Notes: generated by a model from the letters alone, not told the origin. Numbered from the stretch's first letter, positions 35,934-44,647 are shown. The stretch is 64,000 nucleotides of DNA from JBHEBG01 sp046557915 (GCF_046557915.1 NZ_JBHEBG010000002.1:186001-250000), one strand, 5' to 3'. Numbers and translations are program-made.

Positions 35934-36368
35934 TCATTGCCTATATCCCGGGGTACCATAGCCTTCGCCCTTTCCTGTTTGGCAATACTGTCTAAGGCTT
36001 TCCAGGTACCTGCCCCAACTGAAACAACAACCGGCATAGAAGTCGCCCTGGTCTTCCCACCCTTCATGCGAAAATCGGATTCGGGTTTTACCATCGTTCT
36101 CGTCCAGATCAAAGGTGAAAATATGATCTAGCCAACCGTTACTTTCAACACATTGCCAAACTATTTTTTTATTTGGCACCAGTTCTATGATTTTCATTGT
36201 TGGGCCTTGGTATTCACCAAAATTAAATTTAATTTCCCCATCAACATCCTCGCTACCCTTAGTTTGGGTCGTCCACCAGTGCGATAGGCCTTCGGTGCCA
36301 GCAATGGCCTTATATACTTTTTCTGTGCTTGCCGAAATGTGGAATAAGTGTTTTATTATGTAAGTCAT
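35934..36368 (-). CDS. SRPBCC (AHSA1/START-like) domain protein
   Basis: A 144-residue cytoplasmic protein with the helix-grip fold. The first strand is MTYIIKHLFHISASTEKVYK, followed by GLSHWWT, KIVWQCVESNGWLDHIFTFD and TRIRFSHEGW. This pattern is typical of AHSA1-type SRPBCC proteins, which bind hydrophobic ligands or act in stress responses. The frame is open for 11 more codons upstream from a TTG, but those residues (PFRHSNKPF) do not belong to the fold, so the ATG at 36366-36368 is used. Ligand unknown. Confidence 0.87.
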   Translation of the reverse strand: MTYIIKHLFHISASTEKVYKAIAGTEGLSHWWTTQTKGSEDVDGEIKFNFGEYQGPTMKIIELVPNKKIVWQCVESNGWLDHIFTFDLDENDGKTRIRFSHEGWEDQGDFYAGCCFSWGRYLESLRQYCQTGKGEGYGTPGYRQ

Positions 36369-36560
36369 TTTAAAAGGTTTATTGGAATGACGAAACGGCA
36401 ATTATAATTTGGACAAGATAAGATTTTATTTACCGATTTTTGTTTTGAAAATTGTATAAATGGCTTTCAGCTGATAATCCGCTAATTGGATATGGCTAAC
36501 CGGTTAAGGTTTTTGCCATTTCCTTGTTTTGCCAACTTCATCAGTGTTTTGTTTTGGCCC

Positions 36561-37076
36561 ATGCATCATACAGTGATTAACGAACCGTACCTCTCTTCTC
36601 CAGATAAACCGGCTAAGGACATTCAACGTGCTTATAAGAAGGCAATTTCGGAAATATAGATACTTAAAAAAGTAACATCTCTTCCTTTTGTAGAAATGTA
36701 GGAAGACAATGAATGGTATTATGGAAGAAAGGTATTACCCTTGACGGTTTTAGCCAATGGTGTAATACAATAAAAAGACCTAAGAACTGCAAATAGGCCT
36801 AAAGCATAAAAATGAGAATATAGAAAGCCCAGATAATGCAAAATCCGCAAAAAGCATATAGAAAGTAGGAAATAGTAGTTCTGTATTTCATAAGATTTGG
36901 GTTTTTGTAAATAACCGAAAAAAAGCGCTAAAGAATGTTCCTATTCCCTGTAAGGTCAGAAAAAATCGGTATATGACTTTAAAACCGATGAAATACACGG
37001 TACTGCCCTTTACACACCTTATCAATACGTCGATGAAATGCTAGATTCTACAGATGAAAGGTATATTCGTTGTTGA
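36561..37076 (+). pseudogene. Possible decayed gene of unknown identity
   Basis: The 750 bases between the SRPBCC gene and the aminotransferase hold no intact gene. One plus-strand frame reads in pieces broken by stops. First comes HHTVINEPYLSSPDKPAK and then DIQRAYKKAISEI (stop at 36657). Next is ILKKVTSLPFVEM (stop at 36699), then EDNEWYYGRKVLPLTVLANG (stop at 36771). After a stop-rich middle, VYDFKTDEIHGTALYTPYQ and YVDEMLDSTDERYIRC end at 37074-37076. The pieces have protein-like composition and share a frame, which suggests a gene decayed by point mutation. I do not recognise it, and chance is possible. Confidence 0.3.
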
Positions 37077-37120
37077 AAACAAGTAGATTGTTTACCCATT
37101 TAAAGAAGTAAAAACGGTTG

Positions 37121-38233
37121 TTATCCCATCACTTTTTTGAGGGCGGCACCAAAAAGTTGCATGTCTTCCATTCTACCAGTACTTATTCTTGCCCAATTGT
37201 ATAAGGGTGGAAAAGGCCTACCAATCCATACATTTTCTTTACGCATGGCTGCATTTAGCTCCTGAATGGGGCGACCGGTTTTAAAGAAAACAAAGTTGGT
37301 ATGCGATTTAATATAGGGAAGTCCCATATCATTAAAAGTTTGATATAGATAATTTTTGGCTTCTACATTCTTTAGAATGCTGAATTTGTAAAAATCGTTG
37401 TCCCTTAATGCTTCTTTGGCAGCTTCTATAGCCAGTATATTGGAATTGGCCATAACGTTTGCCCTTAATCTTCTTGCAATATCCGGTCTTGCAATGAGAT
37501 ACCCGATACGCATTCCTGCTAGGCCAAAAACCTTGGAAAAAGTTTTTGATACGATTACATTTCTACCCGCTTTTACCAATTGTACCATGGAAGGATAATC
37601 TGGTTCGGTGATAAAATCGTAATAAGCTTCGTCACTAAAGACTACGGCCTTATCGTCTATGGCTTTGCAGAAACTTAATAGTTTGTCCTTGTTTAACAAA
37701 GTGCCGGTAGGGTTGTTGGGGTTGCATATAAAAATAAGTCGGGTTTTGGAAGTGACCCTTTTGGCCATGGTTTCTAGATCGTGCTCCATTTCATCATTAA
37801 GCGGAACGCGGTGCACATAAGCACCCAAATTTTCTGCATATCGTAACATGGCCTGAAAAGTTGGGTCGGCCGCAATCAGCTCTCCGCCTCCAATACCATA
37901 GGTGAGTCCGGCAGCTTTAAGACCTTCGGTAGAACCACCTGTAACCACAACGCAATCCTTGGTAACTCCTTCTTTTTCCGCTATCATTTCTACCAAGCCC
38001 GTAAGCGCTCTAAACGGGTATCTACAGGCTTCATCAAAGGTGTTGGTAATGGCAGCGCGTACCTTTTTTGAGGGGCCAAAAGGATTTTCGTTAGAATTTA
38101 GTTGTGCCACCCTATATGGCTGTATAGCACTGGGAGTAGCTTCCATGGCTACTGCATTGAGTCCGCCAAAAAGCATGAAACCACCAGATAATCCGGCGGT
38201 CTTTAACCACTGTCTTCTATCTATATTTTTCAT
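37121..38233 (-). CDS. PLP-dependent aminotransferase (HisC-like) with a twin-arginine-type signal
   Basis: A 370-residue fold-type I aminotransferase related to histidinol-phosphate aminotransferase. Active-site blocks are NSNENPFGPS (46-55), NPNNPTG (171-177), the PLP ring Asp201 in SDEAYYDF, and the PLP-binding Lys234 in KTFSKVFGLAGMRIGY. Unlike biosynthetic HisC, the N-terminus is MKNIDRRQWLKTAGLSGGFM followed by a hydrophobic stretch ending near AVAMEA. This looks like a Tat signal (RRxxLK) that would export the folded, PLP-loaded enzyme. The frame starts nine codons earlier, but the ATG at 38231-38233 fits the signal. No his genes are near, so histidine synthesis is unlikely. Substrate unknown. 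Confidence 0.87.
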   Translation of the reverse strand: MKNIDRRQWLKTAGLSGGFMLFGGLNAVAMEATPSAIQPYRVAQLNSNENPFGPSKKVRAAITNTFDEACRYPFRALTGLVEMIAEKEGVTKDCVVVTGGSTEGLKAAGLTYGIGGGELIAADPTFQAMLRYAENLGAYVHRVPLNDEMEHDLETMAKRVTSKTRLIFICNPNNPTGTLLNKDKLLSFCKAIDDKAVVFSDEAYYDFITEPDYPSMVQLVKAGRNVIVSKTFSKVFGLAGMRIGYLIARPDIARRLRANVMANSNILAIEAAKEALRDNDFYKFSILKNVEAKNYLYQTFNDMGLPYIKSHTNFVFFKTGRPIQELNAAMRKENVWIGRPFPPLYNWARISTGRMEDMQLFGAALKKVMG

Positions 38234-38353
38234 AATCCAAGAATATGAAAGAAGATACAAAGAATATTCGGAATGGCCGATTTAGGCCAAGGGTGCGTAC
38301 GGCCCCAAATTACTAAAGAACCTTAAATTATCGATACGCGCAGAAGCGAAGGA

Positions 38354-38890
38354 TTAGTTCTTTTCTCCCAATAGTTCAGAGAAAGTATCTCGGAGGATGT
38401 AGCTGGCAATTAGGAAAAAACCAAGCAACAGAAGTGGTGTGGCGTATTCCCAATAGAGGATCCTACAGATTATTCCGGCAACGATAGACAGGGAACCTGC
38501 TACCATAACACCGTTCCATAATATCTGGTTTAGATCTATATTCTTATTGCCTTCCTTTAGGCCAAAGTAGGCCGTACCCTCCATTACGGTCCATATTAAA
38601 AAGGTAATGAAGGTGATGGTCTCAAAAAAGGTCTCATAAGGGAGATGTAATACAGAGAATACTACATTGGCACACCAAAAAACCACCAATATCAGTTTTA
38701 TATAATCCAAAAAACCCTTTTTATTTTTTTTCCAAAACCGTAGGGTATATAGAATGGCAATTGAGGCCAGCGCAGTAATAATTATGGCATTGGCGTTCGA
38801 AGATAACTGTTGAATCTTAAGAAGTATACCAAGTACAAGTACGGCGATACTTATTCTTAACGGAATCTTTAAAATCTTTCTTTCTGTCAT
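38354..38890 (-). CDS. Membrane protein of unknown function, six predicted helices
   Basis: A 178-residue hydrophobic protein with six transmembrane segments (about 13-25, 32-47, 60-80, 87-105, 117-140 and 147-165). Short loops carry Lys and Arg on one side (RFWKKNKKGFLDYIK), fixing topology with the N-terminus probably inside. I do not recognise a family; similar GldL-unrelated six-helix proteins of this size are common in flavobacteria. It lies between two genes on the same strand with gaps of 50 to 120 bases. Confidence 0.65.
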   Translation of the reverse strand: MTERKILKIPLRISIAVLVLGILLKIQQLSSNANAIIITALASIAILYTLRFWKKNKKGFLDYIKLILVVFWCANVVFSVLHLPYETFFETITFITFLIWTVMEGTAYFGLKEGNKNIDLNQILWNGVMVAGSLSIVAGIICRILYWEYATPLLLLGFFLIASYILRDTFSELLGEKN

Positions 38891-38941
38891 CTTCTAAGTG
38901 TTAAATTAACATTCGGTATCCAAGAACTAGGTAGTCAATAC

Positions 38942-39385
38942 TTAGATTACCTTAATATTTGCCCTTAAACTCTCCACGATATCTACCACGTTGTTAATGG
39001 TCTCCTTTAAATAATGCTTTACAAGAATATGGGGTATGCGTATGGTTGTAAAGCCATTTTTAAAAGATTGCATGGCCTCATCAAGGTCTTTGATGGCTTG
39101 TTCGTGGGTTATCATGTTGTATTCCGTATCTATTTCAATATTCAGCTTTACACGCGATATTGCAATATGAACAAACTTTTTACCATCCCACCACTCTAAC
39201 ATAGCGGGTACTCCGGCTTCCTTAAGTCCGTAATAAAGCTGTACGGCCTGTAAGGGCGTTTTATTTTTTCTTATGAGCTTTGTTATAAGTGATTGATGTC
39301 TTTTACATAGCTCAACCCCGAAGGTCTCCATGGCTGTCTTATGATCAATATAACTTAACTCTTTGCTGCATTCTAAACAATTCAT
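38942..39385 (-). CDS. Small protein with N-terminal Cys pair and DUF559/Vsr-like region
   Basis: A 147-residue cytoplasmic protein from the ATG at 39383-39385; the frame extends four codons to a TTG. The N-terminus has CLECSKEL and then LCKRHQ, a plausible Cys/Cys-Cys/His zinc knuckle. The second half (about 70-140) reads VKLNIEIDTEYN, then DLDEAMQSFKNGFTTIRIPH. This resembles the pattern of DUF559 and Vsr-type PD-(D/E)XK endonucleases (IEIDG..H, D..R, GF.V.R). The match is partial: the usual Gly-Gly-x-His after IEID is not present, so activity is uncertain. It has no restriction-modification gene beside it. Confidence 0.5.
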   Translation of the reverse strand: MNCLECSKELSYIDHKTAMETFGVELCKRHQSLITKLIRKNKTPLQAVQLYYGLKEAGVPAMLEWWDGKKFVHIAISRVKLNIEIDTEYNMITHEQAIKDLDEAMQSFKNGFTTIRIPHILVKHYLKETINNVVDIVESLRANIKVI

Positions 39386-39604
39386 TAAATAGGTCAATTT
39401 TCGATTTGGGACTATTATAACCTCATGTTTTAGGTAATATTATATTATATCGACGTATGACACCCCACTTTTAGATGAACTGCATTTTTTTAGATGAACT
39501 GCACAAATAATGTTAAAATGAAAACGCTTTTTTTATAGTTCTAGGACCTCATTTATTCCCAAGCGTTTATATTTACAAAATATGATGGTTAAAACCTTTT
39601 TATA

Positions 39605-40798
39605 ATGTTCAAGAAAATTGGTCCAGGGGTATTGGTGGCTGCGGCATTTGTTGGCCCTGGTACTGTTACCGCTTGTACGCTGGCTGGCGTAGCCTTTGGT
39701 TATGCACTATTGTGGGCCATGTTATTGTCCATTATCGCCACAGTGGTTTTACAGGAAATGTCCGCTCGGTTAGGTATTATTACTCAAAAAGGATTGGCTA
39801 CGGTCATAAAAGAGGAACTACGGACACCATGGATAAGAAATACTATTGTAGGTATTATCTTAGGCGCTATTGTGGTTGGCAATGCGGCCTATGAAGCAGG
39901 TAACATCGGAGGGGCCACTTTGGGAATGGAAGCCGTGTTTGGACAATCTTACAGTGCCTATTATCCATTGCTTATAGGCGTTATAGCATTTGTCCTTTTG
40001 TATCTTGGTAATTACAAGGTATTGGAAAAGGTATTGGTTTCTTTGGTAATTCTGATGAGCTTATCCTTTTTGGTTACAGCTATTGTTACAAGACCAAATA
40101 TTCTAGAAGTACTTAGAGGCTTACTTATACCAACTATACCTGAGGATGGAATACTGACCATTATTGCCCTGGTAGGCACTACGGTAGTGCCTTACAATCT
40201 TTTTTTACACGCCTCTCTGGTCAGCGAGAAATGGAAGTCCAAAGATGATCTGCCCGCGGCCAAGCGCGATACCTTTATAGCTATAATCCTGGGAGGTGCC
40301 GTTTCCATGGCAATTGTAATCGCTGCCTCTACCATTCCAAATAAAGACGTTACCAGTGCGTTGGATTTGGCCAAAGGATTAGAGCCTTTATACGGGGATA
40401 GCGCTAGGTATTTTATGGGGATTGGTCTTTTTGCAGCGGGCATAACATCTGCAATAACCGCTCCATTGGCGGCTGCATATGTAGCCAATAGTTGTTTTGG
40501 GTGGAACGCCGGGTTGAAGGACGCAAAATTTAAAAGCGTATGGATCATTATTCTTGGGTTGGGCGTATTCTTTCTATTTTTTGGGATAAAGCCCATACAG
40601 ATCATTCAATTTGCGCAGGTTGCCAATGGTATCCTGTTACCAGTTATAGCGATATTTTTGCTTTGGATTACCAACAAGGCATCCGTATTGGGTAAAAATA
40701 GGAACAGCACTTTGCAGAACGTCCTTGGGGTAAGCATCATTATACTTACCTTGGTCTTAGGAGCCAAAAGTATCTTAAAAGTATTCGGCCTTTTTTAA
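39605..40798 (+). CDS. NRAMP-fold transporter of the 5-oxoprolinase operon, lacking canonical metal ligands
   Basis: A 397-residue inner-membrane protein with eleven predicted helices and the NRAMP (LeuT-fold) layout. In true NRAMP metal transporters, helix 1 has DPGN and helix 6 has MPH. Here the same positions read FVGPGT (17-20) and TVVPYN (195-197), so Asp becomes Gly17, Asn becomes Thr20, Met becomes Val195 and His becomes Tyr197. A divalent-metal site of the usual kind is therefore missing. The stop overlaps the pxpA start (TAATG). B. subtilis has the same pairing of an NRAMP homologue, YcsG, with YcsF (PxpA). An organic substrate such as 5-oxoproline is a reasonable inference. Confidence 0.88.
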   Translation: MFKKIGPGVLVAAAFVGPGTVTACTLAGVAFGYALLWAMLLSIIATVVLQEMSARLGIITQKGLATVIKEELRTPWIRNTIVGIILGAIVVGNAAYEAGNIGGATLGMEAVFGQSYSAYYPLLIGVIAFVLLYLGNYKVLEKVLVSLVILMSLSFLVTAIVTRPNILEVLRGLLIPTIPEDGILTIIALVGTTVVPYNLFLHASLVSEKWKSKDDLPAAKRDTFIAIILGGAVSMAIVIAASTIPNKDVTSALDLAKGLEPLYGDSARYFMGIGLFAAGITSAITAPLAAAYVANSCFGWNAGLKDAKFKSVWIIILGLGVFFLFFGIKPIQIIQFAQVANGILLPVIAIFLLWITNKASVLGKNRNSTLQNVLGVSIIILTLVLGAKSILKVFGLF

Positions 40799-41541
40799 TG
40801 GAACATTATTATATCGATATCAATTGTGATGTGGGGGAGGGCGTAGGTAATGAAAAAGACCTTTTCTCAATTATTTCATCTTGTAATATTGCCTGTGGTG
40901 GACATGCAGGTTCGTATAATACGATGACCTCCGTTGCGAGGTTGGCCAAACGGCATAGAATAAAAGTTGGTGCCCATCCCGGATATCCGGATCGCGAAAA
41001 TTTTGGACGTAAGTCCCTGGCAATGTCGCCTAAAGATTTGATAACCACCATTCAGGATCAAATTGCGGATTTGATGACCATTTTGGATAAGGAAAATATC
41101 CCACTACATCATATAAAAGCACATGGTGCGCTTTATAACGATATTGCAAAAGATAAGGTTCTTGCCAAGACTTTTCTAGACGCCATATCCCCTTATAGTG
41201 ATAATTGTTTTCTTTATGTTCCTTATGGGTCCGAGATTGAACAATTGGCCTTGGAACATGGTCTAAGTATCGTCCGCGAGGCCTTTGCGGATAGAAATTA
41301 TAATGCAGATTTAAGTTTAGTGGCCCGCACCATGCCAAACGCCTTAATAGAAGATCCCAAAGAGGCTTTTCAGCATTTGGTATTTATGGTTAAAAATAAG
41401 GCCATTAAAACAGCAGATGGCGAGGCCATAACCATGTATGCCGAAACCTACTGCATCCATGGGGATACGGCCTCTGCTTTAGAAATATTGACGTATCTTT
41501 CGGACGCATTGCCAAAGCAAAATATCTACATTAAAAAGTAA
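40798..41541 (+). CDS. pxpA: 5-oxoprolinase subunit PxpA (LamB/YcsF family)
   Basis: PxpA is one of three subunits of the bacterial ATP-dependent 5-oxoprolinase, which opens 5-oxo-L-proline (pyroglutamate) to L-glutamate. This 247-residue cytoplasmic protein shows the family blocks IDINCDVGEG at the N-terminus, NIACGGHAG, KVGAHPGYPDRENFGR and HIKAHGALYND. It is full length. The ATG overlaps the transporter stop by one base, and pxpB follows two bases after the stop. Together these imply one polycistronic message and matched production. Confidence 0.95.
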   Translation: MEHYYIDINCDVGEGVGNEKDLFSIISSCNIACGGHAGSYNTMTSVARLAKRHRIKVGAHPGYPDRENFGRKSLAMSPKDLITTIQDQIADLMTILDKENIPLHHIKAHGALYNDIAKDKVLAKTFLDAISPYSDNCFLYVPYGSEIEQLALEHGLSIVREAFADRNYNADLSLVARTMPNALIEDPKEAFQHLVFMVKNKAIKTADGEAITMYAETYCIHGDTASALEILTYLSDALPKQNIYIKK

Positions 41542-41543
41542 GT

Positions 41544-42275
41544 ATGTACCCTATTACCATAAAACCTTTTGGTCCCCATGCCATTTTATTAGAATGGCCC
41601 AACGAGGTTGAAGAGGCCATTTTAGAAGACATTCTCCAATTTGTTGAGCATCTAAAGCGTTATTACCTAAATCCCGAAGATTGGGAGATGGTTACTTCTT
41701 ATAACTCCCTTACCTTAATTCATAGAAAAGGAGAGACAGATTTTAAAACGCTTAGGGTAGAACTACAAAAATGGTATTCGGAAAAGGGCAATACGGCGTT
41801 GGGCCAAAAATTTCTATGGAAACTCCCAGTATGTTATGAGTCTCAGTTTGGAATAGACTTACCGGAGGTGGCCGAGAAATTGGATAAAAGTATCCCAGAA
41901 ATAATAGCAATGCATACAGAAAATATATATACCGTTTATGGTATCGGTTTTTTACCTGGGTTTATGTATTTGGGCGGACTGCCAAAATCGTTGGAGGTTC
42001 CCAGAAAATCTACCCCGCGACTTAAGGTAGCCAAAGGATCGGTTGGCCTGGCAGGTAAGCAAACCGGCATATATCCGCAAGAGTCTCCAGGAGGATGGAA
42101 TATTATTGGAAATTGTTCCATTCCCATGTTCGATGCCAAAAAGGACAACCCGTGTTTTGTTAGTGTTGGTGATAAGATTCAGTTTCAATCTATTTCAAAG
42201 GCAGAATACGACCTTCATAAGATTGAAGGAGAAGTAGGTATTTATAAATTGGAAAAACTGGTTTTAGATGCTTAG
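41544..42275 (+). CDS. pxpB: 5-oxoprolinase subunit PxpB (KipI/allophanate hydrolase subunit 1 family)
   Basis: PxpB forms a complex with PxpC, the part of 5-oxoprolinase thought to activate and hydrolyse the substrate. The 243-residue protein has the family blocks GIGFLPGFMYLGGLP, VPRKSTPR, GSVGLAGKQTGIYP and SPGGWNIIG. In B. subtilis the homologue KipI also binds the sporulation kinase KinA; this role is not expected in a non-sporulating flavobacterium. The gene overlaps pxpC by eight bases. Confidence 0.95.
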   Translation: MYPITIKPFGPHAILLEWPNEVEEAILEDILQFVEHLKRYYLNPEDWEMVTSYNSLTLIHRKGETDFKTLRVELQKWYSEKGNTALGQKFLWKLPVCYESQFGIDLPEVAEKLDKSIPEIIAMHTENIYTVYGIGFLPGFMYLGGLPKSLEVPRKSTPRLKVAKGSVGLAGKQTGIYPQESPGGWNIIGNCSIPMFDAKKDNPCFVSVGDKIQFQSISKAEYDLHKIEGEVGIYKLEKLVLDA

Positions 42276-43107
42276 ATTATTAAAGGCCGGATTTTTTACT
42301 ACCATACAGGATGATGGAAGATTTGGCTTTCGTCATAAAGGAGTTCCCGTATCTGGTGTAATGGATGCCCTTTCCGCTACGAAAGTTAATATGCTGCTAG
42401 AAAACAGACCAGATGCGGCCACCATGGAAATAACAATGACAGGGCCCACCTTGGAATTTGAAGAGGACACCTATATTAGTTTGGGAGGGGCCGAACTTAC
42501 CGCTACTTTAAACAATGAGCCCATAACCAACTATAAGGTATATAAAGTGGTCAGTGGCGATATTTTGTCTTATGGTAAACTGGAACAGGGTCTTAGAGGT
42601 TATTTGGGCATAAAAAATGGCTTTAAAACACCCAAAGTACTTGGAAGCAGATCTTTTTATGCGCCCATAACCGAAGTCAATTGCCTAAAGGACAGAAATG
42701 CCATATCTTATGAAGCTTGCGGTAACTTTGAACCCAAATTGGAAGCACTTAAGGTAGATTCCCTTTTATCCCAAACTATTTTGGAAGTTCATAAAGGACC
42801 AGAATACGGTATTTTAACAGATCGGCATCTAGAAGCGCTCTTTGCCAAGGAGTTTACCATTGCCAAAGAGAACAATCGTATGGCCTATCAACTAAAGCAG
42901 CCAATTTTGGGGCATGATCGTAGTATGCTTACTTCTGCCACCTTACCGGGAACGGTGCAATTGACACCTGCAGGAAAGCTTATCATTCTAATGAAGGATG
43001 GGCAAACTACAGGAGGTTATCCAAGAATAGTACAACTTTCGGAAAAATCCGTTGCCGTGCTGGCCCAAAAGAAGTTTGGAGATTTGGTTTCGTTTAAGCT
43101 GATATAA
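42268..43107 (+). CDS. pxpC: 5-oxoprolinase subunit PxpC (KipA/biotin-dependent carboxyltransferase family)
   Basis: The third oxoprolinase subunit, 279 residues, at the short end of the family. GFFTTIQDDGRFGFRHKGVP and GVMD at the N-terminus are the usual KipA signature; GPEYGIL and the C-terminal GQTTGGYPRI are also present. Automatic annotation often calls such proteins biotin-dependent carboxyltransferase, but without urea amidolyase domains nearby and with pxpA and pxpB adjacent, the oxoprolinase assignment is better. It ends the operon, with the next gene convergent. Confidence 0.94.
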   Translation: MLRLLKAGFFTTIQDDGRFGFRHKGVPVSGVMDALSATKVNMLLENRPDAATMEITMTGPTLEFEEDTYISLGGAELTATLNNEPITNYKVYKVVSGDILSYGKLEQGLRGYLGIKNGFKTPKVLGSRSFYAPITEVNCLKDRNAISYEACGNFEPKLEALKVDSLLSQTILEVHKGPEYGILTDRHLEALFAKEFTIAKENNRMAYQLKQPILGHDRSMLTSATLPGTVQLTPAGKLIILMKDGQTTGGYPRIVQLSEKSVAVLAQKKFGDLVSFKLI

Positions 43108-43144
43108 ACCCTTTCCAAACTTTTAATCCGCTTAAATTACAATA

Positions 43145-44524
43145 TTAAAAAAGGCGTTTGATGTGTTTGGCAAGCCACAAAGGAACACGATAAGGCGCAT
43201 AGCGCACTGGTATGTCTATCCAAGTACCCTTTTTAACAATGGCTTTGAGATGTGAGAATACTTCAAAAGAATTTTTACCATGATACGCGCCAATGCCACT
43301 TTTCCCCACGCCACCAAACGGTAGGTCCTTATTGGCATACTGAATTACGGTATCGTTAATGGCACCACCTCCAAAGCTATATGTTTGGAGTATTTTTTTT
43401 CTAAATGTTCTGCTATTTGTAAAGATGTAGGCGGCCAACGGTTTGTCCGTACCCATAATAAAATGGTTGAGGTCATCTTCGGTTTCGTAGGATATTATGG
43501 GTAAAATTGGCCCAAAAATCTCTTCCTGCATCAATTGGCTGTTTTTTGTGGGTTCGTCTACCAAAGTAGGTGCCAGAAAGTTGTCTGTGGAGTTATGTGT
43601 TCCCCCGAAAAGAATTTTTTCGCCCTTCAGCATACCCAACAGGCGTTTATGGTGTGCCGCATTTACCACCCTAGCCAAATCTGGGGAAAGCTCACTTTCC
43701 TTACCGTATGCATTTGTGATGCTTTTTTTTAGGGCTTCTATCAGGGCAGATTTCACCTTTTTATGTACGAGAACGTAATCTGGTGCCACGCAGGTCTGTC
43801 CTGCGTTCAAAAATTTACCCCAAGCGATACGTTTTGAGGCCAGTTTAAGATTTGCGGTTTCATCTACTATACAGGGGCTTTTTCCACCTAATTCCAGCGT
43901 AACTGGTGTTAAATGCTTCGAAGCCTGTTCATAGATGATCTGGCCCACCCGGGTACTGCCAGTAAAGAAAATGTAATCCCATCGCTGGGCCAAAAGTGCT
44001 TGCGAGATTTCAACCCCGCCCTGAATTACATGGGCATGTTGTGGAGGGAAAACCGATGAGATGATCTCGGCAATTATCTTAGAGGTATTGGTGGTGACCT
44101 CGGAGGGTTTTAGTACCACGGTATTCCCAGCCGCTATAGCGCCTATGAGCGGAGTTAAGGCCAATTGAAAAGGGTAGTTCCAGGGGGCAATTACCAGCAC
44201 GGCACCATAAGGTTCCCGATAAATCCAGTCCGATGATGGGAAGTTTATCCAAACAGGGGATACCTTTTCGGGCTTTGCCCAATGCCCCAACTTTCGGATA
44301 GTCAGTTTTAGTTCTGCCAGTACAATTTGTGTTTCGGTACCCAATGTCTCAAACCTTGGTTTTTTAAAATCTTTGTAAAGGGCTTCGCAAATAGCATCTT
44401 CCTTCGCAATGATTGCTTTGTACAAGGCTAATAGGGTTTTCTTGCGGAAAGCGATCTCCTTTGTTTTATGGGTTGAAAAGAAAAGACGCTGTTCTTGTAG
44501 TATCTTGGGGATAGTATCTTGCAT
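43145..44524 (-). CDS. Aldehyde dehydrogenase, class 3 (fatty aldehyde type)
   Basis: A 459-residue NAD(P)-dependent aldehyde dehydrogenase. Catalytic Cys245 is in NAGQTCVAPDY and general-base Glu211 in LELGGKSP; FTGSTRVG is the cofactor loop. Length, the APWNYPFQL motif and the hydrophobic C-terminal tail (VPLWLAKHIKRLF) place it in the class 3 group acting on medium- and long-chain aldehydes; the tail may touch the membrane. I start at the ATG at 44522-44524. The frame extends 13 codons upstream without domain residues. Its start lies only 66 bases from the ilv leader peptide on the other strand, so the two promoters overlap. Confidence 0.92.
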   Translation of the reverse strand: MQDTIPKILQEQRLFFSTHKTKEIAFRKKTLLALYKAIIAKEDAICEALYKDFKKPRFETLGTETQIVLAELKLTIRKLGHWAKPEKVSPVWINFPSSDWIYREPYGAVLVIAPWNYPFQLALTPLIGAIAAGNTVVLKPSEVTTNTSKIIAEIISSVFPPQHAHVIQGGVEISQALLAQRWDYIFFTGSTRVGQIIYEQASKHLTPVTLELGGKSPCIVDETANLKLASKRIAWGKFLNAGQTCVAPDYVLVHKKVKSALIEALKKSITNAYGKESELSPDLARVVNAAHHKRLLGMLKGEKILFGGTHNSTDNFLAPTLVDEPTKNSQLMQEEIFGPILPIISYETEDDLNHFIMGTDKPLAAYIFTNSRTFRKKILQTYSFGGGAINDTVIQYANKDLPFGGVGKSGIGAYHGKNSFEVFSHLKAIVKKGTWIDIPVRYAPYRVPLWLAKHIKRLF

Positions 44525-44590
44525 CTTCAAATTTAAAGAAATATTCAGGCATTTTTTTGCCAATACGGCTATTTTGACTAATATTACATC

Positions 44591-44647
44591 ATGTTAAAAA
44601 ATAGCATCATAATCAACGTAGTCTTTATCGTCCCTTCAGAGGGGTGA
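44591..44647 (+). CDS. ilv operon leader peptide
   Basis: An 18-residue frame, MLKNSIIINVVFIVPSEG. It contains four isoleucine, three valine and one leucine codons, seven of these eight in eleven consecutive codons (44606-44632). It is followed by a strong terminator and the ilvDBNC genes. This is the classical form of an attenuation leader: shortage of charged tRNA-Ile or tRNA-Val would stall the ribosome on these codons. Start context is A-rich without a Shine-Dalgarno sequence, as is common in Bacteroidota. Confidence 0.8.
   Translation: MLKNSIIINVVFIVPSEG

Noticed and set aside
42268..43107. Urea carboxylase/allophanate hydrolase annotation for the KipA-like gene.
   Set aside because: PxpA and PxpB are adjacent and no biotin carboxylase or amidolyase domain is present, which supports 5-oxoprolinase.
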